Part shown: positions 15,718-23,354 of the stretch, piece by piece | Position numbering within the stretch: position 1 is the first letter of the stretch | How the letters are laid out: each line of letters opens with the position of its first letter | DNA from: CAZDQL01 sp964507325 | GTDB lineage: Bacteria > Planctomycetota > UBA1135 > GCA-002686595 | Assembly: GCA_964507325.1 (NCBI GenBank) | Contig: CAZDQL010000063.1 | Span: 1 to 39,626 of the forward strand | DNA: 39,626 nucleotides | Direction of reading: 5' to 3' | The notes under the pieces: generated by a model | Told to the model about the DNA's origin: nothing | What the model saw: the letters and a program-made list of their open reading frames with translations, nothing else | The model's database searches: none | Program-made: the position numbers and the translations under genes

Positions 15718-16662
15718 CTACTCGAAGAGGGAGCTCACCGAGTCGGCGTCGTGGATGCTCTTGATGACCTGGGCGATCAGGGGGGCGACGCTGATCGTCT
15801 GCAGTCGCCTGGGGATCGGGCCGGTCTGGGGGATGGTGTCGGTGACGAGGATACCGTCCACCGGGGCCGCGTCGAGCCGCTCCACCGCGGGCCCGCAGAG
15901 GACCGCGTGGGAGACGGCGATGTAGACCTTCGCCGCGCGTGCGGTGCGCAAGGCGGAGGCGGCCTGGGTGATCGATCCCCCGGTCGAGATCATGTCGTCG
16001 ACGATCACGCACTCGCGCCCGCTCACCTCGCCGATGACGTGCTCGATGGCGGTCTCCGAGCCCGAGAGGCGGCGCTTGTCGACGATCGCCAGATCCGCCT
16101 CCAGGCGCTTGGCGTAGGCGCGGGCCATCTTGGTGCCCCCCACGTCGGGGGTGACGATCACCGGCCGCTCCAGCCCCAGATCCTCGACCGCCTGCAGCAG
16201 CACGGGGCGGGCGTAGAGGTGGTCGACGGGGATGTCGAAGAAGCCCTGGATCTGGGCGGCGTGCATGTCGAGGGTCACGACGCGGTCCGCCCCCGAGACG
16301 CTCAGGGTGTTGGCCACCACCTTGGCGCTGATCGGCACGCGCCCCTCGTCCTTGCGGTCCTTGCGGGCGTAGCCGAAGTAGGGCATCACCGCCGTGATGC
16401 GGCCGGCGCTGGCGCGGCGCAGGGTGTCGAGCAGGAGCAGGAGCTCGACCCAGTTCTCGTTGACCGGCGGGCAGGTCGGTTGCAGCACGAAGCAGTCCCT
16501 GCCGCGCAGGTCCTGCTTGATCTTGATGTCGATCTCCTTGTCGGGGAAGCGATCGATCTCGGCCTTGGCCAGGGGGATCTCCAGCTCTTCGGAAATGCGC
16601 TTGGAGAGCTCCGGATGGGCGGTGCCCGAGAGCAGGGTCAGTTCGCCGTTGTAGCTGGCCAT
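15718..16662 (-). CDS. prs: Ribose-phosphate pyrophosphokinase (PRPP synthetase)
   Basis: Makes PRPP from ribose 5-phosphate and ATP for nucleotide, His and Trp synthesis. The 314-aa protein has the family metal-binding segment DMHAAQIQGFF (132-142) and the PRPP-binding loop VDDMISTGGS (221-230). The frame is open 38 codons upstream, but that part would lie in glmU. The ATG at 16662 gives the normal N-terminus, which is followed by LSGTAHPELS. It begins 16 bp after glmU, so the two are likely co-transcribed. Confidence 0.96.
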   Translation of the reverse strand: MASYNGELTLLSGTAHPELSKRISEELEIPLAKAEIDRFPDKEIDIKIKQDLRGRDCFVLQPTCPPVNENWVELLLLLDTLRRASAGRITAVMPYFGYARKDRKDEGRVPISAKVVANTLSVSGADRVVTLDMHAAQIQGFFDIPVDHLYARPVLLQAVEDLGLERPVIVTPDVGGTKMARAYAKRLEADLAIVDKRRLSGSETAIEHVIGEVSGRECVIVDDMISTGGSITQAASALRTARAAKVYIAVSHAVLCGPAVERLDAAPVDGILVTDTIPQTGPIPRRLQTISVAPLIAQVIKSIHDADSVSSLFE

Positions 16663-16678
16663 GGCGGTCTCCGGCGGG

Positions 16679-17965
16679 CTACTCGCCGGGGGGCGGTTTG
16701 GGCGCGAACTTGCGCGCCGGCATGCCGACGAAGGTGTCGCCGGGTTGCATGGCTGCCGAACGCGTGATGACGGCACCCGCGCCTGTGGTGGTGTCGTCGG
16801 GGAGGGTGTTGGGGGCCACCACGATGGTGCCCGAACCTATGAAGACCCGGTCTCCCACCTCGGTGGGGTGTTTCGCCTTGCCGTCGTAGTTGGCGAAGAT
16901 CGTGCCGGCACCGACGTTGCTCTTGGCGCCGATCACGGTGTCCCCCAGGTACGACAGGTGCTTGGCCTTGGAGCCCTCTCCCAGGGTGGAGTTCTTGCAC
17001 TCGGTGAAGTTGCCCACCTCGGAGCGGTCCTTCAGCACGGTCCCGGGCCGCAGTTGGGTGAAGGGTCCCACCTCGCATCCCGCTCCGATCTTCACTCCGG
17101 AGTGGATGTAGGTGCAGGGCAGGATGTGGGTCCCCGGTCCGATCTCGACCCCGTGGGAGACGAAGGTGGTGGCGGGATCCTCGATCCGGACCCCGGCGGC
17201 CATGTGCTCCTCCAGGATGCGCCACTGCATCGCGCAGCGGGCGTCCGCCAGCTGGGCCAGGGTGTTCACCCCCAGGCCCTCCTCGACGTCGCCCAGCTCG
17301 ACGGTCACCACGTCGCGGCCCGCCTCCACCGCCATCCCCGGCAGATCGGTCAGGTAGTACTCCCCCTGGGCATTGTCGTTCGCCAGCCGCGGCAGGTCGG
17401 CGACCAGGGCCCGGCCGTCGAAGCAGTAGACACCCAGGTTGACCTCCCCCACCGCGAGCTGCTCCTCGTCGCAGTCCTTGTCCTCGACGATGCGCTCGAA
17501 CTCGCCGTCGCCGTCCCGGAGGACCCGCCCGTAGCCGCGCGGGTCGGGGAACCAGGCGCTCATCATCGCCAGGCCGCCCTCCCCGGCCTCCTCCTGGGCC
17601 TCGATCAGGACGGAGAGGCTCTCGGCGCTGAGCAGGGGCATGTCGCCGTAGAGCACCACCACCCGCTGCGCTCCGATCAGTCCGGGCATCGCCACCCGTA
17701 CGGCGTGGCCGGTGCCGAGCTGGGGCTCCTGGACGAAGACCTCGAGGGGTGTCGTCCCGGCCGCCGCGCGGGCCGCCTCCCCCACATCCTCGGAGCCGTG
17801 CCCCACCACGAGCAGCACCCGATCGGGGTCGAGGCTCAGGGCCTGATCGACCACCCAGGCCACTATCGGCCGCCCGCAGATGGGATGCAGGACCTTCGGC
17901 CGGGTGCTCTTCATGCGGGTACCCTGGCCGGCAGCCAGGATCACCACGGTCGTGCCGCTACCCAT
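16679..17965 (-). CDS. glmU: Bifunctional GlmU: GlcN-1-P acetyltransferase / GlcNAc-1-P uridyltransferase
   Basis: Produces UDP-GlcNAc, the precursor of peptidoglycan and the substrate of LpxA in this window. The 428-aa protein has an N-terminal nucleotidyltransferase domain with LAAGQGTRMKS (10-20) and YGDMPLL, then a hexapeptide beta-helix acetyltransferase domain. His336 in KHLSYLGD matches the catalytic base. The ATG at 17965 starts the conserved domain; the frame extends further upstream over its promoter and was not used. It is the first gene of the minus-strand convoy and is divergent from psd. Confidence 0.95.
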   Translation of the reverse strand: MGSGTTVVILAAGQGTRMKSTRPKVLHPICGRPIVAWVVDQALSLDPDRVLLVVGHGSEDVGEAARAAAGTTPLEVFVQEPQLGTGHAVRVAMPGLIGAQRVVVLYGDMPLLSAESLSVLIEAQEEAGEGGLAMMSAWFPDPRGYGRVLRDGDGEFERIVEDKDCDEEQLAVGEVNLGVYCFDGRALVADLPRLANDNAQGEYYLTDLPGMAVEAGRDVVTVELGDVEEGLGVNTLAQLADARCAMQWRILEEHMAAGVRIEDPATTFVSHGVEIGPGTHILPCTYIHSGVKIGAGCEVGPFTQLRPGTVLKDRSEVGNFTECKNSTLGEGSKAKHLSYLGDTVIGAKSNVGAGTIFANYDGKAKHPTEVGDRVFIGSGTIVVAPNTLPDDTTTGAGAVITRSAAMQPGDTFVGMPARKFAPKPPPGE

Positions 17966-18031
17966 GATCTCGGAGGGGAGGAGGGTGCTCGAAGGGGCCT
18001 CGCGCCCCGGGAACGCGAAAAGAAGGCGAGG

Positions 18032-18060
18032 AGGGTAGTCCCCTCCCACGGGTGCGTCAA
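18032..18060 (-). promoter_or_regulatory. Sigma70 promoter for glmU-prs
   Basis: On the minus strand -35 TTGACG (18055-18060) and -10 TACCCT (18032-18037) are exactly 17 bp apart. Transcription would start near 18025, about 60 nt before the glmU ATG. It lies in the 127-bp divergent gap shared with psd. Confidence 0.68.
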
Positions 18061-18075
18061 GCGCGGCCCAACCGC

Positions 18076-18081
18076 TACCCT
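18076..18081 (+). promoter_or_regulatory. -10-like element directly before psd
   Basis: TACCCT lies 11 nt before the psd ATG with no recognisable -35 at 16-18 bp and no Shine-Dalgarno sequence. If used, the transcript would be almost leaderless. The same hexamer serves as the -10 of the opposing glmU promoter. Confidence 0.3.
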
Positions 18082-18092
18082 CTGCGCCCACG

Positions 18093-18878
18093 ATGAGCTT
18101 CCGGCACCGGATCTCCAGCGCGGTGGGGTGGCTGATGGACCGCAAGGTCCCGACTCCCCTGCGCGCCCCCTTCTACCGGACCTACGCCCGCTGCACCGGG
18201 GCGGTGCTCGACGAGGCGCTCGGTCCCCTCACGATCTACCCCAGCCTGGGCGCCTTCTTCGTACGGCGCCTGCGGGAGGGGGCGCGGCCGATCGACGGGG
18301 CGCCGGAGTCGCTCATCTCACCCGTGGACGGCAAGCTGCAGAGCGTCGGTCGGGTGGAGCGGGGGCGCCTCCTGCAGGCCAAGGGGCAGGACTACGGGTC
18401 GCGCGAGCTCCTCGACGGGGTGGGCGCGGACCTCGAGCTGGAGGGCGCTCGCGCCTGGACCCTCTACCTCTCCCCGGCGGACTACCACCGCATCCACGCC
18501 CCCGAGGGGGGACGGCTGGTGGAGGTGCACTGGGTCCCCGGGGAGCGCCACAGCGTGGCCCCGAAGGTCCTCGCCCGCCGGGAAGTGCTGGCGATCAACG
18601 AGCGCTGCGTCCTGCGCCTCGAGACGCAGCGCGGTCCGCTCCTGATGGTCCTGGTGGGCGCCCTGAACGTGGGCCGCATCCGGGTGCTCGGCATTGAGCC
18701 GGGGGTGGACGCGACCCCGGACCGCCCCCTGGAGCGGGGCGAGGAGCTGGCGCGCTTCGAGATGGGCTCCACCGTGGTCGTGATCGCGCCCCCCACCGCG
18801 GAGGGGATCCCCGAGCCCACCGTCCAGGTCCCCGCCACCCCCGTACGGGTGGGCCTCCCGATCGGTCGTTGGCCGTGA
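18093..18878 (+). CDS. psd: Phosphatidylserine decarboxylase
   Basis: Converts phosphatidylserine to phosphatidylethanolamine at the inner membrane. The 261-aa proenzyme is cut at a Gly-Ser bond to create the pyruvoyl group. The processing motif here is MGST with Ser226, where E. coli has LGST. Asp79 in SPVDG and His135 in YHRIHAP fit the autocleavage triad. Length and order match the larger bacterial Psd. The stop codon overlaps the start of the next gene (GTGA). Confidence 0.93.
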   Translation: MSFRHRISSAVGWLMDRKVPTPLRAPFYRTYARCTGAVLDEALGPLTIYPSLGAFFVRRLREGARPIDGAPESLISPVDGKLQSVGRVERGRLLQAKGQDYGSRELLDGVGADLELEGARAWTLYLSPADYHRIHAPEGGRLVEVHWVPGERHSVAPKVLARREVLAINERCVLRLETQRGPLLMVLVGALNVGRIRVLGIEPGVDATPDRPLERGEELARFEMGSTVVVIAPPTAEGIPEPTVQVPATPVRVGLPIGRWP

Positions 18879-19489
18879 GCGAGCTCGATCCGAAGACGAT
18901 CCGGCTCTGCCGCCTGACCGCCGCCCTGGTGCTCGGCGCCTGGGAGCAGCTGACGGCCCTGCGCCGCGACGCCCCCCCCGGGGAGCCGGACCGGGAGTGG
19001 CGCGAGGCGGTGCTGCAGTGCCACCTCTTCGCCGGCTTCCCGCGCCTGGTGGAGGCCTACGAGGTGCTGGACCGCGCGGGGGGGCTCGGTGAGCCGGAGG
19101 ACGGCGAGAGCGAGGAGGGGGTCCTCTCCCCCCAGGAGGCCCAGGCGCGCGGAGCGACCCTCTTCGAGCGCATCTACGGCCCCTCCGCCCCCTCGGTGCT
19201 CGAGCGCCTGGCGGGCTTCCACCCCGACTACCACCGCTGGATCGCCGGCCACGCCTACGCGCGGGTCCTCTCCCGACCCGGCCTGGCGGCGGACCGCCGC
19301 GAGCTGTGCGCGGTCGCCGCCCTGCTCGCCACCGGCCAGGACCGCCAGCTCGCCAGCCACGCCCGCGGAGCGGTGCGCTGCGGCGCCACGGCGGCGCAGG
19401 TGGCGGCGGTGCCGAAGGTGATCGCCGATCTGGCGGAGGAGAGCGTCCTCGCTCGGGGGCGGGCGGTGCTGGAGCGCTTCGCCAGGTGA
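18875..19489 (+). CDS. Carboxymuconolactone decarboxylase/AhpD-like protein
   Basis: The 204-aa protein has one CMD-type helical domain in its C-terminal half. Its core reads RELCAVAALLATGQ then LASHARGAV and CGATAAQV, close to the family pattern with the conserved His. The AhpD CxxC pair is not present, so peroxidase-type activity is unlikely. The GTG at 18875 overlaps the psd stop by 4 nt and was preferred to a TTG two codons earlier. Coupling to psd suggests related expression, but no functional link is known. The exact reaction is unknown. Confidence 0.72.
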   Translation: MSELDPKTIRLCRLTAALVLGAWEQLTALRRDAPPGEPDREWREAVLQCHLFAGFPRLVEAYEVLDRAGGLGEPEDGESEEGVLSPQEAQARGATLFERIYGPSAPSVLERLAGFHPDYHRWIAGHAYARVLSRPGLAADRRELCAVAALLATGQDRQLASHARGAVRCGATAAQVAAVPKVIADLAEESVLARGRAVLERFAR

Positions 19490-19536
19490 GCGTGCCGGGG
19501 CTGTCGCCGCCGCTCGTCGTTCTCGGCGCGCTGTCG

Positions 19537-19557
19537 TCCCCCATGCTCCGGGGGGGA
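19537..19557. terminator. Possible hairpin between converging genes
   Basis: TCCCCC (19537-19542) can pair with GGGGGA (19552-19557) between the converging stops of the CMD-like and sulfatase genes. With a short stem and no T run, it is only a candidate. Confidence 0.25.
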
Positions 19558-19570
19558 TTCCCTGCGAGGC

Positions 19571-20947
19571 CTACTTGCCCTGCCGCTCGAGGGCCTTCAT
19601 CTCGGTCGGGATCCCATCGTCCCCCTGCTGCTCCATCCACTCCAGGAGCTCCGCGCGCAGGCCGTCCATGATGTCGCGGTAGGCGGGATCCGCGGCGAGG
19701 TTGCGCAACTCGTGGGGGTCCGCGAGCACGTCGTAGAGCTCCTCGGCCGGCCGGTGCTGGTAGGCGCGGGCGCGAGCGGCGCTGGCGGGATCGCTCTCGC
19801 CGGCGGCCCGCCAGCTGGCGAAGATGGCGCCCAGGTTGCCTTCGGAATGCGTGCAGAGGTTCGTGAAGGCGGACTCGTGCGCGAGGTTCCAGATGTACTT
19901 GAAGCGCCGCGAGCGGATCGAGCGGATGGGATAGCACTCCGAGCCCCGCTTGATGCCGCGAGTCGTGTGCACGCCGTAGACCCGGTCGCGATGCTCGTCG
20001 GCTTCACCCTCCAGGACCGCGAGGAAGCTCTGGCCGTCCAGGCCCTCGGGAACCTCTCCCCCCGCCGCCTCCACGATCGTCGGCACGAAGTCGACGTACT
20101 GGATCAGCGCGTCGGTGTGCGAACCCGCGCGCACGCGACCGGGCCAGCGGACGAGGAAGACCGTGCGCAGGCCATCGTCGTAGCAGGTCCACTTGCCGCC
20201 GAAGGGCAAGGCGGAGCCCTGCTCGCTGGTGAAGACGAAGAGCGTCCGGTCCGCGCTGCCGCTCTCTTCGACCAGATCGAGGCAGCGGCCCACCTGACCG
20301 TCGAGATGCGTCACCTCGGCGTAGTAGTGCGAGAGCGCCTCCCGCGTCTCGGGGGTGTCGACGAGATACGGGGGAACCTCGATCGCTGCGGGGGGGTACG
20401 CCGAGGCATCCCCCTCGTTCCAGGGCGTGTGCGGCTGCTTGGAGGCCACGACCAGGCAGTACGGCTGCTCGGCATCGCGCGTGATGAACTCCTCGATCGC
20501 CTCGAAGTCGAGCCCGCCCTTGCCCACCTTCTCGAAGGGGAAGCTCCCACGCGGCTTGACGTGCGACTTCCCAGCCAGCCCCACGCGGTAGCCGAGCGCC
20601 TCGAGGTGGTGCACCAGGCTGCGAGTCCCTTCGTACACCCGGCTGTGATTCGGATACGCGCCGTTGCGAACGGGGAAGATCCCCGTGTAGAGCTGCTGGC
20701 GGGTCGGAGCGCACATCGCCGTGGACGTGAAGGCGCTGTCGAACCGCAGGCCCTCACGCGCGAGGCGATCGAGGTTGGAGGTGCGGACCTGCTGGCTGCC
20801 GTGGGGACCGCAGTCGCCGTAGTGCATGTCGTCGGCGATCACCAGCAAGACGTTCGGGGGCGCGGAATCGGCCTCCGCCACGGGCTCGTCCACCACCCGG
20901 CAGGCGGCCAGGATCGTGACCAGCACGATCGACATCATCGGACTCAT
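19571..20947 (-). CDS. Lipoprotein sulfatase (formylglycine type)
   Basis: Arylsulfatase-family enzyme that removes sulfate esters, probably from glycans. The 458-aa protein begins with a lipoprotein-like signal ending LAAC (Cys16), so it is likely anchored outside the cytoplasm. The metal site starts with VIADDMHYGD. The formylglycine motif CAPTR (79-83) has Cys79 as the residue converted by a sulfatase-modifying enzyme. Active-site segments GLAGKSH and SKQPHTPW follow. GGGAG lies 8 nt before the ATG. It is divergent from the LVIVD-repeat gene, with 54 bp between. Sulfatases are abundant in planctomycetes; substrate is unknown. Confidence 0.9.
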   Translation of the reverse strand: MSPMMSIVLVTILAACRVVDEPVAEADSAPPNVLLVIADDMHYGDCGPHGSQQVRTSNLDRLAREGLRFDSAFTSTAMCAPTRQQLYTGIFPVRNGAYPNHSRVYEGTRSLVHHLEALGYRVGLAGKSHVKPRGSFPFEKVGKGGLDFEAIEEFITRDAEQPYCLVVASKQPHTPWNEGDASAYPPAAIEVPPYLVDTPETREALSHYYAEVTHLDGQVGRCLDLVEESGSADRTLFVFTSEQGSALPFGGKWTCYDDGLRTVFLVRWPGRVRAGSHTDALIQYVDFVPTIVEAAGGEVPEGLDGQSFLAVLEGEADEHRDRVYGVHTTRGIKRGSECYPIRSIRSRRFKYIWNLAHESAFTNLCTHSEGNLGAIFASWRAAGESDPASAARARAYQHRPAEELYDVLADPHELRNLAADPAYRDIMDGLRAELLEWMEQQGDDGIPTEMKALERQGK

Positions 20948-21001
20948 CGATTCGCTCCCACCGTTGAGTACGGTATCACTCCAACCAGGAGCTGGACGAA
21001 A

Positions 21002-21895
21002 ATGCGCAAGCGAGCCTCCTCTCTCTCGACCCTGACGGCGATCGGGCTGTGCGCTTCCAGCTGCACGCTGATGCCCTCACCCGAAGAGCTCTACGGGCCG
21101 GCCGCGGCGCTGTGCGTGTCGGGGGAGCGCCTCTACGCCTGCGCCGGCGAGAGCGTCGTCCTCCTCGACCCCTCTCCCGACGGGGATCTCGCGTTGGTCG
21201 GGGTGTGGACCTCGAGCGGCGGCGTTCACGACGTCGAGGTGGCGGGTGACCGGGCCTTCGTCGCCGCCGCGCAGCGCGGGCTCGTGGTCCTCGATCTCTC
21301 GCAACCCGCGCAGCCGGTGGCGGAACGGGTGCTCGAGACCGGGGGCGCGGCGCTGGGGGTCCGCTTGCTCGACGGACGGCTCCTGGTCGAGGCGGAGGGA
21401 GCCGAGCTCGTCGTCGATCGCGAGGACTGGAGCGTGGAGCCGCTGGAGCGGGGGAGTGGAACCGCCGGCGATCCTCACGCAGGGAGCTGCGTCGCAGGCG
21501 ACCTCCGCTACCGGACGGACCTGCAGAAGCTGTACGTCGAGGACCTCTCGCACCCCGCTGCGCCCGCGCTGCTCGGCTCCTGTCCGCTCCCGCTCGAGCG
21601 CGGGGTGGAGGGCCGAACGCTCGTCGTCGTCGCGGGCGGGCTGGCCTTCACCTCCATCGAGCAGTCGCTGTACGAAGAGCATCTGGCGATCGTGGACGTC
21701 CGCGATCCGCGCGCGCCGAGGGGGCTGGGGCACGTGCTGATCGGCGCCACGGTGGACGAGCCGATCGAGGACGTGGTGGTGCTCGGCCGCTACGCCTACG
21801 TCGCGGCGGGCTACGGCGGGATCCGCGTGGTCGACATCTCCGATCCGGGGGCTCCGGCGATCGTGGGCACCTTCGAGACCAGCACGCAGCGTTGA
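21002..21895 (+). CDS. LVIVD-repeat exported protein
   Basis: The 297-aa protein has a signal peptide, possibly a lipoprotein type with a weak lipobox ending at Cys21. Beta-propeller-like repeats follow, the best being LVVLDLSQPAQP, LAIVDVRDPRAP and IRVVDISDPGAP. Such LVIVD repeats occur in secreted proteins of unknown function in planctomycetes and others. The ATG has AGGAG 10 nt upstream. The frame is open far upstream, but only this start gives a signal peptide and follows the divergent promoter gap. It may act with the neighbouring sulfatase; this is inference. Confidence 0.75.
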   Translation: MRKRASSLSTLTAIGLCASSCTLMPSPEELYGPAAALCVSGERLYACAGESVVLLDPSPDGDLALVGVWTSSGGVHDVEVAGDRAFVAAAQRGLVVLDLSQPAQPVAERVLETGGAALGVRLLDGRLLVEAEGAELVVDREDWSVEPLERGSGTAGDPHAGSCVAGDLRYRTDLQKLYVEDLSHPAAPALLGSCPLPLERGVEGRTLVVVAGGLAFTSIEQSLYEEHLAIVDVRDPRAPRGLGHVLIGATVDEPIEDVVVLGRYAYVAAGYGGIRVVDISDPGAPAIVGTFETSTQR

Positions 21896-21937
21896 GGCGG
21901 CGGCCGCGTCTCTTTCCCGGCTGGACCCGGAGCTCGC

Positions 21938-21943
21938 TACCCT
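21938..21943 (+). promoter_or_regulatory. -10-like TACCCT upstream of the Tat-exported Gfo/Idh/MocA gene
   Basis: TACCCT lies in the 124-bp gap between the LVIVD-repeat gene and the Gfo/Idh/MocA gene, the same hexamer as the glmU -10. No good -35 is visible 16-18 bp away. Confidence 0.3.
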
Positions 21944-22004
21944 GGTAGGACCGTCCCCGGCCAGGCGCCGGCGGATCCCGGACCGTCGCAGGTGAATCTG
22001 GACA

Positions 22005-22018
22005 CTGGAGGTCTCCAG
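22005..22018 (+). promoter_or_regulatory. Inverted repeat covering the Shine-Dalgarno of the next gene
   Basis: CTGGAG-GT-CTCCAG is a 6-bp inverted repeat ending 1 nt before the ATG. The GGAGG ribosome-binding sequence (22007-22011) lies within it. A 2-nt loop is too tight for the full stem, so a partial hairpin or a dyad protein-binding site is possible. Confidence 0.35.
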
Positions 22019-22019
22019 C

Positions 22020-23222
22020 ATGAGCTCGAATCACGTCGATCTTCCCCGGACCTCGCGCCGCACCTTCCTCGGCGCCGCCGGCTCGGCCCTCCTGGGGGCG
22101 AGCGTCGCTCGAGCGCTCCCGAAGAAGGGGCGCGCGAAGGTGCGCCTGGCCGTGGTGGGCGGCGGCTTCGGGGCGAACCACCACTGGCACGAGCACCCCG
22201 ACTGCGAGGTGACCGCGGTCACCGACCTGGTCGAGGACCGGCGGCAGCGGCTGGTGCAGGCGTACGGCTGCGAGCAGGTCTTCCCCTCGATGGAGGTGAT
22301 GCTGGAGCAGGCCGCCGACAGCTTCGACGCGGTGGCCGTCTTCACCGACGCTCCGAGCCACGCGCAGCACGTCATCGCCTGCATGCGGGCGGGCAAGCAC
22401 GTGACGTGCGCCTGCCCGGTGGCGATCACCCTGGAGGACTGCGCGGCGCTCGTCGCGGTGAAGCAGGAGACCGGGCTCACGTACATGATGCACGAGTCGA
22501 GCTGGTACCGCCAACCGTGCATCGCCGCCCGCGAGCTGTACGAGGCGGGCGAGTTCGGGCAGCTCTGCTACTCGGAGGTCGAGTACTACCACCCCGGGAT
22601 CGGGACGCGCAGCAACTCGCTGTCGCGCTGGCAGGGACTGAAGTCCTGGCGCTACGGCTTCCCCCCCATGCTCTATCCCACCCACTCCCTCGGTCTCCTC
22701 GTGGGTGTCACGGGCGAGCGGATCGTCAAGGTCTCCTGCGCGGGGCAGCACGTGGGCGACGACTTCCCGACCGCGGAGGAGAACGCCTACGGCAATCCCT
22801 TCGACAACGAGATGGCCCTGGGCATCACGAACCGCGGCAACATCTGCCGCTTCGGCGTGTTCTGGAACGTGGCCGCGCACGGGGAGCGCGGGCAGTGGCT
22901 CGGCGAGAAGCTCTCCTGCTACATGGGTGGCTCCGGGGGCCAGCCGCAGGCGAGGATGCAGCTCCATGGACGCTCCGAGGCGTGGAACGTCCCCAACTAC
23001 TGGGAGACGGACCGTCTCCCCGAGGCGCTGCGGCATCCGAGCGGGCACGGGGGGAGTGCCTCGTTCCTCTCGGCCGAATTCGTCGACGCCCTCGTGAAGG
23101 GGCGCGAGCCCAGCGTCGATCTCTACGAGTCGATCGCGATGACCGCGCCGGGCATCGTGGCCCACGAGTCGGCCCTAGTGGGCGGCGAGCAGCTCGACGT
23201 GCCCGACTTCGACGCATCGTGA
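22020..23222 (+). CDS. Tat-exported Gfo/Idh/MocA-family oxidoreductase-like protein
   Basis: The 400-aa protein has a twin-arginine signal (SRRTFLG, Arg13-Arg14), so it is exported folded. The Rossmann dinucleotide-binding motif VVGGGFGA is near residues 45-52, and the C-terminal dehydrogenase domain follows. The usual Glu-Lys-Pro motif after the Rossmann fold is replaced by ACP at 131-133, with Cys in the place of the catalytic lysine. Activity may differ from standard sugar dehydrogenases. GGAGG lies 8 nt before the ATG. Exported members of this family are frequent in planctomycetes. Substrate unknown. Confidence 0.88.
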   Translation: MSSNHVDLPRTSRRTFLGAAGSALLGASVARALPKKGRAKVRLAVVGGGFGANHHWHEHPDCEVTAVTDLVEDRRQRLVQAYGCEQVFPSMEVMLEQAADSFDAVAVFTDAPSHAQHVIACMRAGKHVTCACPVAITLEDCAALVAVKQETGLTYMMHESSWYRQPCIAARELYEAGEFGQLCYSEVEYYHPGIGTRSNSLSRWQGLKSWRYGFPPMLYPTHSLGLLVGVTGERIVKVSCAGQHVGDDFPTAEENAYGNPFDNEMALGITNRGNICRFGVFWNVAAHGERGQWLGEKLSCYMGGSGGQPQARMQLHGRSEAWNVPNYWETDRLPEALRHPSGHGGSASFLSAEFVDALVKGREPSVDLYESIAMTAPGIVAHESALVGGEQLDVPDFDAS

Positions 23223-23249
23223 GCGATCGCTTGGGGCACGCCCCGAGGT

Positions 23250-23255
23250 TAGGAT
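23250..23255 (+). promoter_or_regulatory. -10-like TAGGAT before the hybrid kinase gene
   Basis: TAGGAT lies in the gap after the Gfo/Idh/MocA gene, about 50-100 nt before the possible starts of the kinase gene. No convincing -35 accompanies it. Confidence 0.3.
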
Positions 23256-23354
23256 AGGCGCGCACGTCCAGTCCGCCCCCCAGCCGGATGGGCCGGGAGG
23301 GCGGTGCCGAGGTCTTTTGTCGCGATCAGGGGGTCCACGATGGAGGAGCGGTCC

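Noticed and set aside
18318..19937. A minus-strand open frame opposite psd and the CMD-like gene
   Set aside because: Its translation is Pro/Arg/Gly-rich low complexity with no motif, while plus-strand psd is clearly real.
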